Below, one piece after another: positions 8,934-17,617 of a stretch of 64,000 bases of DNA. Location of the stretch: the NCBI GenBank assembly GCA_002483145.1, contig DLHJ01000003.1, positions 248,001 through 312,000 of the forward strand. Direction: 5' to 3'. A program made the position numbers and the translations under genes. Within the stretch, counting starts at the first letter, position 1. Each line of letters opens with the position of its first letter. Source of the DNA: Cellvibrio sp. UBA7671 (GTDB lineage Bacteria; Pseudomonadota; Gammaproteobacteria; Pseudomonadales; Cellvibrionaceae). Below the pieces are notes generated by a model, which did no database searches, was not told the origin of the DNA, and saw only the letters and a list, made by a program, of their open reading frames with translations.

Positions 8934-10433
8934 TTAGAGCAATTGTCCAAGATAGGGGATCAAATCAGTCGCCAGCAGGCTGCGCTGGCCGAGGTCTTCA
9001 GCGGCCAGATCCGCTGCGCAAGCATGGATGACAGCCCCCAACCGCGCCGCATCATGCGCGCTCAATCCCTGCGCCACCAAACCGCCCAAAATACCGGAGA
9101 GCACATCACCCATACCGCCGCTGGCCATGCCGGGGTTGCCGTCGGTCACTACACCAATCAGGCCATCGGCAGAAGCGACCAAACTGCCTGCCCCTTTTAA
9201 AATCACGCTGGCGTTATAGCGCGCGCTAATCGCCCGCACCGCCGCAAACCGATCAGCCTGCACTTCAGCGGTGGTGATGCCGAGCAAACGCGCGGCCTCT
9301 GCCGGATGAGGGGTGAGTAACCAGGGACTGTGTTGCTGATGACCGGCAACCGGAACAACACGACCTTCAGCGAGGATATTCAACGCATCTGCATCCAATA
9401 CCAGTGGCAAGCCGGATTTGATGGCCTGTTGCAGCATCTGCTCCGACCAAGGCGTGCGCCCCAAACCCGGGCCAACGACCAGCAGAGTCGGACGTGCCAA
9501 CAGCGGTTCAAGCTCCTGCCCGGAGACCACACCACAGGCCATAATTTCTGGACGCCGCGCGAGAATGGCAGACACATGTTCAGGGCGCGTGGCCACGCTA
9601 ACTTTGCCGGCGCCAGTGCGTGCCGCTGCCTCGGCCGCCATCAGTGCAGCACCGCCGTAACCAGTATCGCCACCAATCACCATCACATGGCCAAAATCGC
9701 CTTTGTGGGCATCTGCAGCGCGCGGTGCGAGTAGTGGTAATAACGCATCCAAGGTCAAGCGTTCTACGCTGGGGGAAACTTCATTATAAGTAACGGCGGG
9801 GATATCCAGATTAGCAAGGACTAACTCACCACAGACCGCCGGGCCACGGCCAGTCAGTAATCCGCGCTTTAGAGCGATATAAGGGATGGTGATTTGTGCT
9901 TGCACGACAACACCGGCAACCGCGCCGGTATCGGCATTTAAGCCAGAGGGAATATCCAGCGCCAACACGGGTAAACCCGTTTGGTTAATCTGCGCAATCG
10001 CCGCCGCAAACTCGGCGGTTGGCGCGCCGCGCAAACCTATACCGAGCAGGGCATCCACTATCACGCCACTCGCTGGTGCTGCTGCTTGGGCAAACGGCAG
10101 TATGTTCACGCCTTCTTGCACGGCAAAATCATAGGCCTGACGCGCCTCACCGGTTAGCTTTTCAGCAGCGGTCAATTGGATCGCCTGTACCGGCAACTTG
10201 CGCTGTGCCGCCAAGGCCGCGAGCACATAACCATCGCCGCCATTTTTGCCCGCACCGCAATAGACACTGATCAATTCCGGCGCAGGAAAGCGCTCGATCA
10301 GCAACTCAAACCCGGCCCGGCCCGCGCGCTTCATTAACTGGATAGAGGGAATACCACCGGCAATCGCGGCTGCATCCAGTGCATAGACTTCACTGGCGGT
10401 GTACAGATAGGGGGATGAAGCGGTAATTTTCAT
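8934..10433 (-). CDS. nnr: Bifunctional NAD(P)HX epimerase / ADP-dependent NAD(P)HX dehydratase
   Basis: The 499-residue two-domain protein repairs hydrated NAD(P)H. The N-terminal YjeF_N epimerase domain (about 10-215) has CGAGKNGGDGYVLA and VDALLGIGLRG. The C-terminal ribokinase-like dehydratase domain (about 225-495) shows VIGGDTGYGGAALMA, VVGPGLGRT and GNPGMASGGMGDVLSG, the ADP-binding region. The ATG at 10433 is preferred over a TTG three codons upstream. The gene leads the nnr-tsaE pair. Its usual neighbour queG lies 7 kb away in the opposite orientation. Confidence 0.96.
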   Translation of the reverse strand: MKITASSPYLYTASEVYALDAAAIAGGIPSIQLMKRAGRAGFELLIERFPAPELISVYCGAGKNGGDGYVLAALAAQRKLPVQAIQLTAAEKLTGEARQAYDFAVQEGVNILPFAQAAAPASGVIVDALLGIGLRGAPTAEFAAAIAQINQTGLPVLALDIPSGLNADTGAVAGVVVQAQITIPYIALKRGLLTGRGPAVCGELVLANLDIPAVTYNEVSPSVERLTLDALLPLLAPRAADAHKGDFGHVMVIGGDTGYGGAALMAAEAAARTGAGKVSVATRPEHVSAILARRPEIMACGVVSGQELEPLLARPTLLVVGPGLGRTPWSEQMLQQAIKSGLPLVLDADALNILAEGRVVPVAGHQQHSPWLLTPHPAEAARLLGITTAEVQADRFAAVRAISARYNASVILKGAGSLVASADGLIGVVTDGNPGMASGGMGDVLSGILGGLVAQGLSAHDAARLGAVIHACAADLAAEDLGQRSLLATDLIPYLGQLL

Positions 10434-10483
10434 GGAGCGCAACCAATAGGGGGCAGGAATGGGGCGCGATTATACGCAACTTA

Positions 10484-10536
10484 TCTGGATGGGGTTAAGG
10501 CTTCGCCGGTCTGGATGGGGGTTAAGGCGTTGCCGG
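10484..10536. repeat. Tandem duplication of a 26/27-bp unit
   Basis: Two adjacent copies begin TCTGGATGGGG and end TTAAGGCTTCGCCGG (10484-10509) or TTAAGGCGTTGCCGG (10510-10536). The second copy has one extra G plus two substitutions. It lies in the 207-bp divergent spacer between nnr and the DUF1631 gene. Confidence 0.75.
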
Positions 10537-10640
10537 AATGGCAGAGAAAATGCAGCAGCTCCCAGCCAAGTTGACTATATTGAGCAGGAGATTCTATTTA
10601 CTGATGCCACTGCTGCCTTATTCTACGACCACGGAACTGC

Positions 10641-12458
10641 ATGTCTGAATTTACCCTGCAAGCGATTATCGACGGCGACTCACTGCAACTGAGCGAAGTC
10701 TTTGCCAGTATCGCCGCGGCCGAATCGGTCGATCCCGCTGGCCTGCGCCTGCAATTAGCGGCTGAATTGTTGCGCGGATTTATCCACACCAATTCTTGGG
10801 ATACACGCCTGCAACCGTTGTTAGACGAATTCACATCCGCGGCGCGCGCGCAGATCGCCAAGGACGATGAATTTTACTGCAGCGCACAGCATCCGCTGCG
10901 CGTGTTTTTTTCTACCATCACACCACCCGCCAGCCATTGGTGCAAGCGCGATTCCAAACCTAACCAGCAATTGTTCGATAAACTCAGCGCTTTGTTGGCA
11001 TTCGCCACCACTTATTGGTCCGCTAGTGAAGAGCAGCAGATCGCCGGTGCCGCCAATTTGCAGCAACAGCTAGATGACTTTACCAACTGGCTCGCCGCCG
11101 AAGACAAGCGCGCTACCATGCTTGAAGCACGCCTGTGCGAAACCGAATTGGCCAACCTGAAATTAATCAGTGCTGAAGCGCGCGTCGCCGAGGCCATCAA
11201 CCATAATCTGGCCGAGCGCCCACTGCCCGTCGAATTACACAACACTATCGCTATTACGCTCAAAAGCGAATTGCAATATTGGGCGTTTAATACTGATCCA
11301 ACCGAGCTATCGCAATTACCCCTGTGGAAAAGCTGGCAGCGCCTCTTACCTGCGCTGGGGCAATTATTTTCTGGCGATGGGATTGAGGTTGATGATCAAC
11401 TGCTCTACGACCAAATCCCCTTAGTGTTCGCCGAATTGGAGCGCAGCCTGCAATACCCGAACAGCAACGCGCAAGCTTATGTGCAATTGGTCGAACAATT
11501 AAACCATTGCTTGATGAGCGCAATCCAAAAGCAAGCGCAAGAGTGTTCACTGTTTTCCGAACTCGCCAATCCCGGCGGGCAGAGCGATATGCACACTCAC
11601 ATTCCCAAAACACTGTTGCAGCAAACCGACAGTATTAATGTTGGAGACTGGATTATCTTTAACGTGGATGGTGCAGACAGTATCCGCTGCAAACTTGCGC
11701 TAAAAAATCCGGCCATCGACCAACTGTTATTTGTCGATCACACCGGGCGCAAGGTGATGAACAAAAACACCAAGGATTTTGCCCTGTGTTTATCTACCGG
11801 CATTGCGCGCCCGCTGCTGACACAAGACCTTGCTGCCATCATTCGCTCGCTCTTGCCGCCCTTGATCGAACGCGCTAACCGCAGTGTGCAGGCGCAATTA
11901 TTGCTGCAAAAAAACAAAGCCGAACAAGTCGTGCGCGCACTGATTGCCCAACAACAAGCGGCGGCCGCTGCAGCCGAGCGCGAGCGCGCCGCCGAACAAG
12001 CGCGTATAGAAGAACAGCTTGAGGCGCGCCGCGCCGCTGCGCGCAAAGCCATGATGGAAGCGCGCGCTCTAGCCGATGAAAAAATGCGACGCGAAGCCGA
12101 ACAAGCCGCCGAAGCCGAGCGCCTGCGCATTGAACAAGCGGCAACCCAAGCAGCAGCAACTATTGCCAAACACCAGCAAGCCAGCCAGAGTATTAGTGAA
12201 TTGCAAGTCGGTGCCTGGCTGGAGATCAACAGCGAGCAAAATGCCGACGAAAAATTGCGCGCGAAGCTCTCTGTGATCATCAGCTCCACCGGAAAATATA
12301 TTTTTGCCGATCAAGTCGGGCGCAAACTGGCCGAATATACACGCGAACAATTAATTACCTTGATGGTAGAAGAGCAGATAAAAATTTTGCGCAACGGCGA
12401 CAATTTTGAAGACCAGTTGGCCAAAGTGATTCGCGGTTTGCGCCGCGACGTCTCTTAA
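10641..12458 (+). CDS. DUF1631-family protein with a duplicated C-terminal module around an Ala-rich coiled coil
   Basis: The 605-residue protein lacks a signal peptide and membrane segments. Residues 1-300 are largely helical and include HPLRVFF, a DUF1631 hallmark. A module at about 331-402 reads VGDWIIFN, then RCKLALK and LLFVDHTGRKV. A second copy at about 520-600 reads VGAWLEIN, then RAKLSV and YIFADQVGRKL. Between them lies a highly charged Ala/Glu/Arg coiled coil (about 420-510). The family has no settled biochemical function; the module resembles regions that accompany PilZ-type c-di-GMP signalling, and a PilZ gene lies 50 bp downstream. A role as a cytoplasmic regulatory scaffold is inference. 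GC-rich low-complexity DNA in the coiled coil produces a false 183-codon antisense frame. Confidence 0.75.
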   Translation: MSEFTLQAIIDGDSLQLSEVFASIAAAESVDPAGLRLQLAAELLRGFIHTNSWDTRLQPLLDEFTSAARAQIAKDDEFYCSAQHPLRVFFSTITPPASHWCKRDSKPNQQLFDKLSALLAFATTYWSASEEQQIAGAANLQQQLDDFTNWLAAEDKRATMLEARLCETELANLKLISAEARVAEAINHNLAERPLPVELHNTIAITLKSELQYWAFNTDPTELSQLPLWKSWQRLLPALGQLFSGDGIEVDDQLLYDQIPLVFAELERSLQYPNSNAQAYVQLVEQLNHCLMSAIQKQAQECSLFSELANPGGQSDMHTHIPKTLLQQTDSINVGDWIIFNVDGADSIRCKLALKNPAIDQLLFVDHTGRKVMNKNTKDFALCLSTGIARPLLTQDLAAIIRSLLPPLIERANRSVQAQLLLQKNKAEQVVRALIAQQQAAAAAAERERAAEQARIEEQLEARRAAARKAMMEARALADEKMRREAEQAAEAERLRIEQAATQAAATIAKHQQASQSISELQVGAWLEINSEQNADEKLRAKLSVIISSTGKYIFADQVGRKLAEYTREQLITLMVEEQIKILRNGDNFEDQLAKVIRGLRRDVS

Positions 12459-12508
12459 ATAAAAAAACCAGGCACCCATAAACAGGCACCCATATAGGTA
12501 GCAGTGCG

Positions 12509-12871
12509 ATGGAAAAACCTATGAATAATAATGATCAGCGCCAGGAATACCGGCTCGATAATCAACTCACGGTGATTATCGAGCTCGACTCATCTGCCAA
12601 CGGCGAACCAACCCTGGTGGTGAGCAAAAGCCTGGACATTTCCGCCAATGGTTTGCGTGCGATTGCCCACGAAGCGGTTGCTACCGATATCATCCTGCGC
12701 TGCTGCATTCGCGATGAAGCCAGTGACCGCCAGTTTTTGCTCGTCACTGAAGTTAAATGGTGCCGCCCCCATGAGGATGGCGACTATCTAATTGGCCTCA
12801 GCCTGTTTGATTCCGATGGCACCGATATAGTGAAATGGAAGGAATATATTGCGCAGAGTTGTGCGGACTGA
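12509..12871 (+). CDS. Single-domain PilZ protein, candidate c-di-GMP effector
   Basis: This is a 120-residue PilZ domain with little else. The c-di-GMP contact motifs are visible: RQEYR near residue 11 (RxxxR) and DISANGLR near residue 43 (DxSxxG). Stand-alone PilZ proteins act by docking on partner proteins after binding c-di-GMP. The partner here may be the preceding DUF1631 protein, 50 bp upstream on the same strand; this is inference from position. The start may be ATG 12509 or ATG 12521; neither has a strong ribosome-binding site. Confidence 0.88.
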   Translation: MEKPMNNNDQRQEYRLDNQLTVIIELDSSANGEPTLVVSKSLDISANGLRAIAHEAVATDIILRCCIRDEASDRQFLLVTEVKWCRPHEDGDYLIGLSLFDSDGTDIVKWKEYIAQSCAD

Positions 12872-13032
12872 ACCGTTGTTACAATCCACACTGACTGCCC
12901 TACCGCTCGCCCTTTTTTTTGACCGCTAGCCACGGCTCACAACCACTGTCACGAAACCCGCCCACACTTTTTTACACAGCTCATATAGTGATGTTGAGTT
13001 AATCAAACCAACCTCAGGATAAGGAGCAATAT

Positions 13033-13944
13033 ATGTTGTGTAAAAAAAATGGTGGACTTATGGCGGTCATGATCGCCGTACTGGTCTGCATGGTGTCAGC
13101 TAACCAAAGCCATGGTGAAACCTCATTACCAATCAAAGGTTCACTCTCCGTTGAAACCAAAGGCAGTGGCCCGGCGCTGATTTTTATCCCCGGGCTTAAC
13201 AGCGGCAAGGAAACCTTCCGCGCTACCTGCGATCACTTCCAAAAAAATTACCAGTGTCATCTGTTGCAATTGCCCGGCTTTGCTGGTCATCCTGCAAAAC
13301 CCGGCTTGCAACAGGATTTTTTAATCGCCATGCGCGACGAGATCCTGGCTTATATCAACACGCATAAATTAAAAAAGCTCACGCTGGTGGGGCACAGCTT
13401 AGGGGGTACACTCAGTTTGATGCTTACGCTGAAGGCGCCGGAATTGGTTGATAAGCTGGTAATTGTCGATGCGCTGCCGTTTTATCCCGCCATTCAAAAT
13501 CCGGCCTTGACGGCCGAGTTGATGCGCCCGCAAGCGGAGCAAATGCGTGTGATGATGAACAACCAAAGCCAGGTAGATTATGAAAAAAATGCCACAGCCA
13601 ATATGCAGGGCATGAGCAATAATCCTGCGCGCTTACCGCTTTTGATCGAGTGGAGTAAAAATAGCGACCGTGCAACCACCACCCAAGCGATGATCGCCCT
13701 AATGACCACCGATCTGCGCAATGATATAGCCGCAATCAAACAACCCACATTGGTGTTAGGTGCGTGGGCCGCATATAAAGCCTACGGGTCAACCAAAGAC
13801 AGCACAGCCGGAATTTATCAACTGCAATATGCAAAACTGAAAAATGTTGATATACGTTTGTCCGATACTGGCTACCACTTCTTAACCTGGGATGATGGCG
13901 ATTGGGTCAACCAACAAATAAGCGAATTTTTGAGCGCAAAATGA
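13033..13944 (+). CDS. Secreted alpha/beta hydrolase
   Basis: The 303-residue protein has an N-terminal signal peptide (about 1-28) and an alpha/beta-hydrolase core. IFIPGLNSG is the oxyanion-hole region, GHSLGG the nucleophile elbow (Ser near residue 122), and a late GYHFLTWDDGD holds the probable catalytic His. A good AAGGAG ribosome-binding site at 13021-13026 fixes the start. Its stop codon overlaps the start of the next gene in ATGA, a LytS-type histidine kinase, so the enzyme is translationally coupled to a signalling system. The substrate is unknown. Confidence 0.85.
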   Translation: MLCKKNGGLMAVMIAVLVCMVSANQSHGETSLPIKGSLSVETKGSGPALIFIPGLNSGKETFRATCDHFQKNYQCHLLQLPGFAGHPAKPGLQQDFLIAMRDEILAYINTHKLKKLTLVGHSLGGTLSLMLTLKAPELVDKLVIVDALPFYPAIQNPALTAELMRPQAEQMRVMMNNQSQVDYEKNATANMQGMSNNPARLPLLIEWSKNSDRATTTQAMIALMTTDLRNDIAAIKQPTLVLGAWAAYKAYGSTKDSTAGIYQLQYAKLKNVDIRLSDTGYHFLTWDDGDWVNQQISEFLSAK

Positions 13945-14999
13945 ATCAAGGACACGTTACGAACTACCCGCGCCAGTATCTGCTGGCGCAAGGTTTTTTT
14001 TGGGGCAGCTATTTGCTGCTGAATATTATTTTTGCGGTGCTCTGGAATAGTTTTTCCAACGCGGCAATCGGCATTTTTGTCACACTGTCATTTATGCTGT
14101 TATTCACCAGCCACCAATTACGTGCACTCTATTCGCGCGCACAGTCGCAGCTCACTTTTTTGCGCACCTGCCTGCATTTAGGTTGGTTGATTCCGCTTGC
14201 GGCACTGACTATACAAATAGTATTACACCTACTGATTTATGCAGTTTTCGCGCTAGCGCCAGAACACAGCGCCGGCATTCACCCGTTTAGCGCCAGCAGT
14301 TTTGTTTTATATACGTTTAATACGGCATTTATGTTAGCGCTCTGGTCGATGCTGTATTTATTGCGCAGTGAATTTAAAAAACGGCGCGAAACAGAAATCG
14401 CCCACTGGCGTGACCAAGCGAAATTGCGCGAAATTGAATTACAATTTTTGCGCAGCCAAATCAATTCCCATTTTTTATTTAATTCACTCAACAACCTGCG
14501 TGCATTAATTCTGGAGGATCCACACGCAGCGCGGAAAGGCTTGGCCGATTTAGCGACCTTGCTGCGCGGTTTATTGCAGGCTGAAGCGCATACCACCGTG
14601 CCATTGCGCGAAGAACTGGATTGGGTGCGCGGGTATCTCGCATTGGAAGCATTGCAATTTGAGCAGCGCTTGCAATACGAATTTGCAATTGATGATTCGC
14701 TACTGGATGCCAAAGTGCCACCACTGCTGGTGCAGACACTGGTGGAAAATGCGATCAAACATGGCATTGCCGGTCGTCGCACTGGTGGCTTGGTGAGCCT
14801 GCGAGCACAGCGACTAAATGACAGCGAGTGGCAATTGGAGGTGGAAAACCCTGCTGCAGAATTACCCGCGCTACACCAAGGTAATGGCATTGGCCTTGCG
14901 AATGCGCGCGAACGACTGGCAATTGCCTTTGGCGAGCGGGCAACACTTGAGTTGCAACTCGGTGAACACGTTGTCGCCCGCGTCTGCATGCCATTGTAA
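13941..14999 (+). CDS. LytS/AlgZ-type sensor histidine kinase (His_kinase family PF06580)
   Basis: The 352-residue protein has about four predicted membrane segments in the first 150 residues and no separate periplasmic sensor. The kinase part has QINSHFLFNSLNNLRAL, with the phosphoacceptor His, ENAIKHGI (N box) and GNGIGLANARERL (G box), the architecture of the LytS/AlgZ family. The ATG at 13941 overlaps the hydrolase stop codon, so it is preferred over a TTG at 13902 that lies inside the hydrolase. The LytTR regulator follows 40 bp downstream and is the obvious partner. The signal may be membrane state or a product of the hydrolase; the latter is speculation. Confidence 0.9.
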   Translation: MNQGHVTNYPRQYLLAQGFFWGSYLLLNIIFAVLWNSFSNAAIGIFVTLSFMLLFTSHQLRALYSRAQSQLTFLRTCLHLGWLIPLAALTIQIVLHLLIYAVFALAPEHSAGIHPFSASSFVLYTFNTAFMLALWSMLYLLRSEFKKRRETEIAHWRDQAKLREIELQFLRSQINSHFLFNSLNNLRALILEDPHAARKGLADLATLLRGLLQAEAHTTVPLREELDWVRGYLALEALQFEQRLQYEFAIDDSLLDAKVPPLLVQTLVENAIKHGIAGRRTGGLVSLRAQRLNDSEWQLEVENPAAELPALHQGNGIGLANARERLAIAFGERATLELQLGEHVVARVCMPL

Positions 15000-15039
15000 A
15001 AAAAAATGTGTCGCGCCCTAAAAAATTGGAAGAGTTAGC

Positions 15040-15765
15040 ATGAATATAATCATCGTTGATGACTCACGCCTTGCACGCAAAGAATTATGCGGTTTGTTAG
15101 CAGAGCATCCGCACTGTAACGTTATTGGGGAAGCGGGTGATGTTCAATCCGCACTCGCGCTTGTCAATGAGTTACAACCGGAATTTCTGCTGTTGGATAT
15201 TCACTTGCCTGACGGTAGCGGTTTTGATTTGCTCGAACAATGCGATTACACCCCCAAGGTTATCTTTACTACTGCGTATGAACAACACGCGTTGCGCGCA
15301 TTTGAAGTGAATGCGCTCGACTATTTACTAAAACCGGTAACACAAGAACGGCTGGCAATTGCGTTGGAAAAAATCGCACCGAACGCAGCCCGGCCGCATG
15401 CAAAAATGGAATCCACTCGCGCACCTAACCAGGCGTCACCGGAACATGTATTTATCCGCGAAGGTGAACGCTGCCACTTTGTAAAATTCCGCGATATAAG
15501 CCGCATCGCAGTCGAGGGAAATTACGCGCGCGTGTTTTTCCATAGCCAAAGTGCACTATTGCCGCGCTCGCTAAATTATGTGGAGGAACGCCTTGAATCC
15601 AATACCTTTTTTCGCGCGAATCGCCAGGAAATAATTAATTTGAATTTTATCGTCCGCATAGAACCCTGGATCGGCGATGGATTGAGGATTGTGATGCAGG
15701 ATAAAACTGAAGTAATCAGCTCGCGCCGACAAGCACGCGAGCTGAAACAGAGAATGGAGTTTTAA
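15040..15765 (+). CDS. LytTR-family response regulator (AlgR/LytR type)
   Basis: The 241-residue protein has a receiver domain (1-115) and a C-terminal LytTR DNA-binding domain (about 138-238). The acidic pocket is D7-D8, the phosphoacceptor D53 lies in LLLDIHLPDGSG, and conserved Thr (FTTAYE) and Lys (LLKPV) are present. The LytTR region shows ISRIAVEGNYARVFF and FFRANRQEIINLNFI. It is expected to be phosphorylated by the kinase encoded just upstream. GGAAGAG precedes the ATG. It converges on the SIMPL gene with an 18-bp gap and no obvious terminator. Confidence 0.93.
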   Translation: MNIIIVDDSRLARKELCGLLAEHPHCNVIGEAGDVQSALALVNELQPEFLLLDIHLPDGSGFDLLEQCDYTPKVIFTTAYEQHALRAFEVNALDYLLKPVTQERLAIALEKIAPNAARPHAKMESTRAPNQASPEHVFIREGERCHFVKFRDISRIAVEGNYARVFFHSQSALLPRSLNYVEERLESNTFFRANRQEIINLNFIVRIEPWIGDGLRIVMQDKTEVISSRRQARELKQRMEF

Positions 15766-15783
15766 ATCATCACTGGCGGATAT

Positions 15784-16521
15784 TTATTTCAACAGATAAA
15801 CCACATACACCTGTGCACTGATTTTCATTACACCCGGCTCAAAAGGTTCCGCTGAATCGGCCATACGCATAGCGCCCACTTCTTTGGCAGAACTTCCCAT
15901 CAACTGGCGATTGGGGGTCAATTCCCAGCGCTCATTGCCGCGATTATTAAATTCTGAAATAGACCAGGGCGCACCCAGTGTTTGCCCTTGCGATTTTGCC
16001 AAGCGACCAGCGCGGGCTTTGGCATCATCCATTGCCGCAGTTTGCACTTTTTCTTCCACGGCTTTTTTATCGGCTAGGGTTAAATTGGTATTGATGGTCT
16101 CGGAAATTTTGGCATCGACCAAAGCTTTCATCATCTCCGGATATTTTTTCAAATCGCGCAGATTGATATCCACCTGACGCGATACATTGTTGCCGGTCAA
16201 TACACGTTGGTTTTCTTTGTATTCGTATTCGGGGCGGATATTTAATGCGGTAGTGGCAACATCATCGGCTTTGATACCAAATTTTTTGACGATTTCAATG
16301 AGCAAACGCGAGCGCGCATCCACGTCGGCTTTCGCTTTGGCAAGATCAATATCGACGGTTTGGATACTGAGCGTAAAGGCCATCATATCCGGCTCGACCT
16401 CGATCTCCGCAGAGCCTTCAACATATACGTGAGGCTGTGCAGGTAAGGGGGTTGCCACTGCAGAAAAACTGAACATTCCCGTCAACACACTTATCAACAA
16501 ACCGGAGATTGCGTACTTCAT
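15784..16521 (-). CDS. Periplasmic SIMPL-domain protein (DUF541)
   Basis: The protein has 245 residues: a signal peptide (about 1-23) and a SIMPL/DUF541 domain over the rest, as in E. coli YggE. Typical features are VYVEGSAEIEVEPDMMAF near the start, DINLRDLKKYPEMMKALVDA in the middle and a conserved ARAGRLAKSQG. Family members are linked to resistance to oxidative or envelope stress, but the biochemical role is not established. The ATG at 16521 is chosen over 16530 because AAGG sits 9 bases upstream of it but directly abuts the earlier ATG. It appears monocistronic. Confidence 0.88.
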   Translation of the reverse strand: MKYAISGLLISVLTGMFSFSAVATPLPAQPHVYVEGSAEIEVEPDMMAFTLSIQTVDIDLAKAKADVDARSRLLIEIVKKFGIKADDVATTALNIRPEYEYKENQRVLTGNNVSRQVDINLRDLKKYPEMMKALVDAKISETINTNLTLADKKAVEEKVQTAAMDDAKARAGRLAKSQGQTLGAPWSISEFNNRGNERWELTPNRQLMGSSAKEVGAMRMADSAEPFEPGVMKISAQVYVVYLLK

Positions 16522-16617
16522 AATAAACATCCTTCAAAAAAATGAGTCCCGACTATAACAAAAGCGGCTGAACCGCTGCCCAACAAAACTGTGAAGAATT
16601 GTGCAGCGTGCACCAAG

Positions 16618-17490
16618 TTACTGCAGATTATTCACATCCAACCACAATTCTGGCCGATCAACCGGTGTTTCTTCAGGTAATTGCGGATTTTCCAATTGAA
16701 AGACCAGACGATTCTTCAAATCTGCTTTTTCCACTGCAGTGCGGATCGCAGGGTCGCTGAAAAAAGCCTTGTCAAAGCTACCATCAGCAATTGCGCGGTT
16801 TAACCCCAATTCAAGATCTTTTGCTAATTTTTGATTGTTTTTGCTAACAAAAAAATAGAACGGCATTTTGTACACCAGCATTATTCTTTTTTCGACCTCT
16901 AACTCCAGACCGGAAATAGAATTGACCTCTGTCCATGGTTCCTGCACACCGCGCGGAAACGCATCAAATCGGTTGCCGTCGAGCATGTACAACAGACTCG
17001 GGTATTTATTGGTTTTTACTACGGTTAATTTATTCGCCTCAAGAATTTTGGTATCGGCCCAGGTAGTGCCCTGACCTAACTTGAGATTCTGTAAATCTGC
17101 AAAGGTTTTCACCCGATCAAATTTGGCTTGATCATTTTTGTGGATCAAAAAAATGCGGTGCCCCAACAATCCCTTTAGCAGTGGAATACGCACCGGCTGC
17201 AGCTTATTTTCAATGTCCCGATCCGTTGCCGCCCACATCAAATCCACTTTCCCTGAGATCACATCATCTACATAACGACCTTGCGTGCGCTGCTCACCGG
17301 TATCTGGCTGGACTTTGTAGGGTGTATCTAAATGGGACAGCGCCAGTTCCAACATTTTGAGCGAATAGCGATCCATATCCGTTGCATGGGGAATAGTGTG
17401 AATAACACTGGACGTTTGCGCCTGTACAGACGTCGTAAACCACAGAATCAAAATTGCAGCACTGCCGATAATTGCTGACTTGGAGAGCAT
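16618..17490 (-). CDS. Orphan periplasmic solute-binding protein (SBP_bac_3-like)
   Basis: The 290-residue secreted protein has a signal peptide (about 1-24) and one type-3-like binding domain. Recognisable parts are RYVDDVISGKVDLMWAATD in lobe 1 and FADLQNLKLGQGTTWADTKIL at the lobe crossover. No transporter membrane or ATPase subunit is nearby, so it more likely feeds a sensor or has another periplasmic role. It resembles the product of 56380-57258 in length and layout (EPxTxxSLLxML against NKYPSLLYMLDGNRF). GAGG precedes the ATG at 17490. It is divergent from queG. Confidence 0.8.
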   Translation of the reverse strand: MLSKSAIIGSAAILILWFTTSVQAQTSSVIHTIPHATDMDRYSLKMLELALSHLDTPYKVQPDTGEQRTQGRYVDDVISGKVDLMWAATDRDIENKLQPVRIPLLKGLLGHRIFLIHKNDQAKFDRVKTFADLQNLKLGQGTTWADTKILEANKLTVVKTNKYPSLLYMLDGNRFDAFPRGVQEPWTEVNSISGLELEVEKRIMLVYKMPFYFFVSKNNQKLAKDLELGLNRAIADGSFDKAFFSDPAIRTAVEKADLKNRLVFQLENPQLPEETPVDRPELWLDVNNLQ

Positions 17491-17617
17491 GTTGACCTCG
17501 GGATTTATTGGTTTAGTTGTGTACTTTTCAGTCTAGCCAATATCAGAATTGGCGCTTATTACACTTGTGTCTATTAATTCTGGCAAAATGCACAATCCAT
17601 CCTTTCAGTTGCAGCCC

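Noticed and set aside
11738-12289. 183-codon open frame antisense to the DUF1631 gene
   Set aside because: It lies opposite the Ala/Glu/Arg-rich coiled coil; low-complexity GC-rich DNA keeps the frame open and the translation is a Cys/Ala/Ser/Arg-rich string without domain features.
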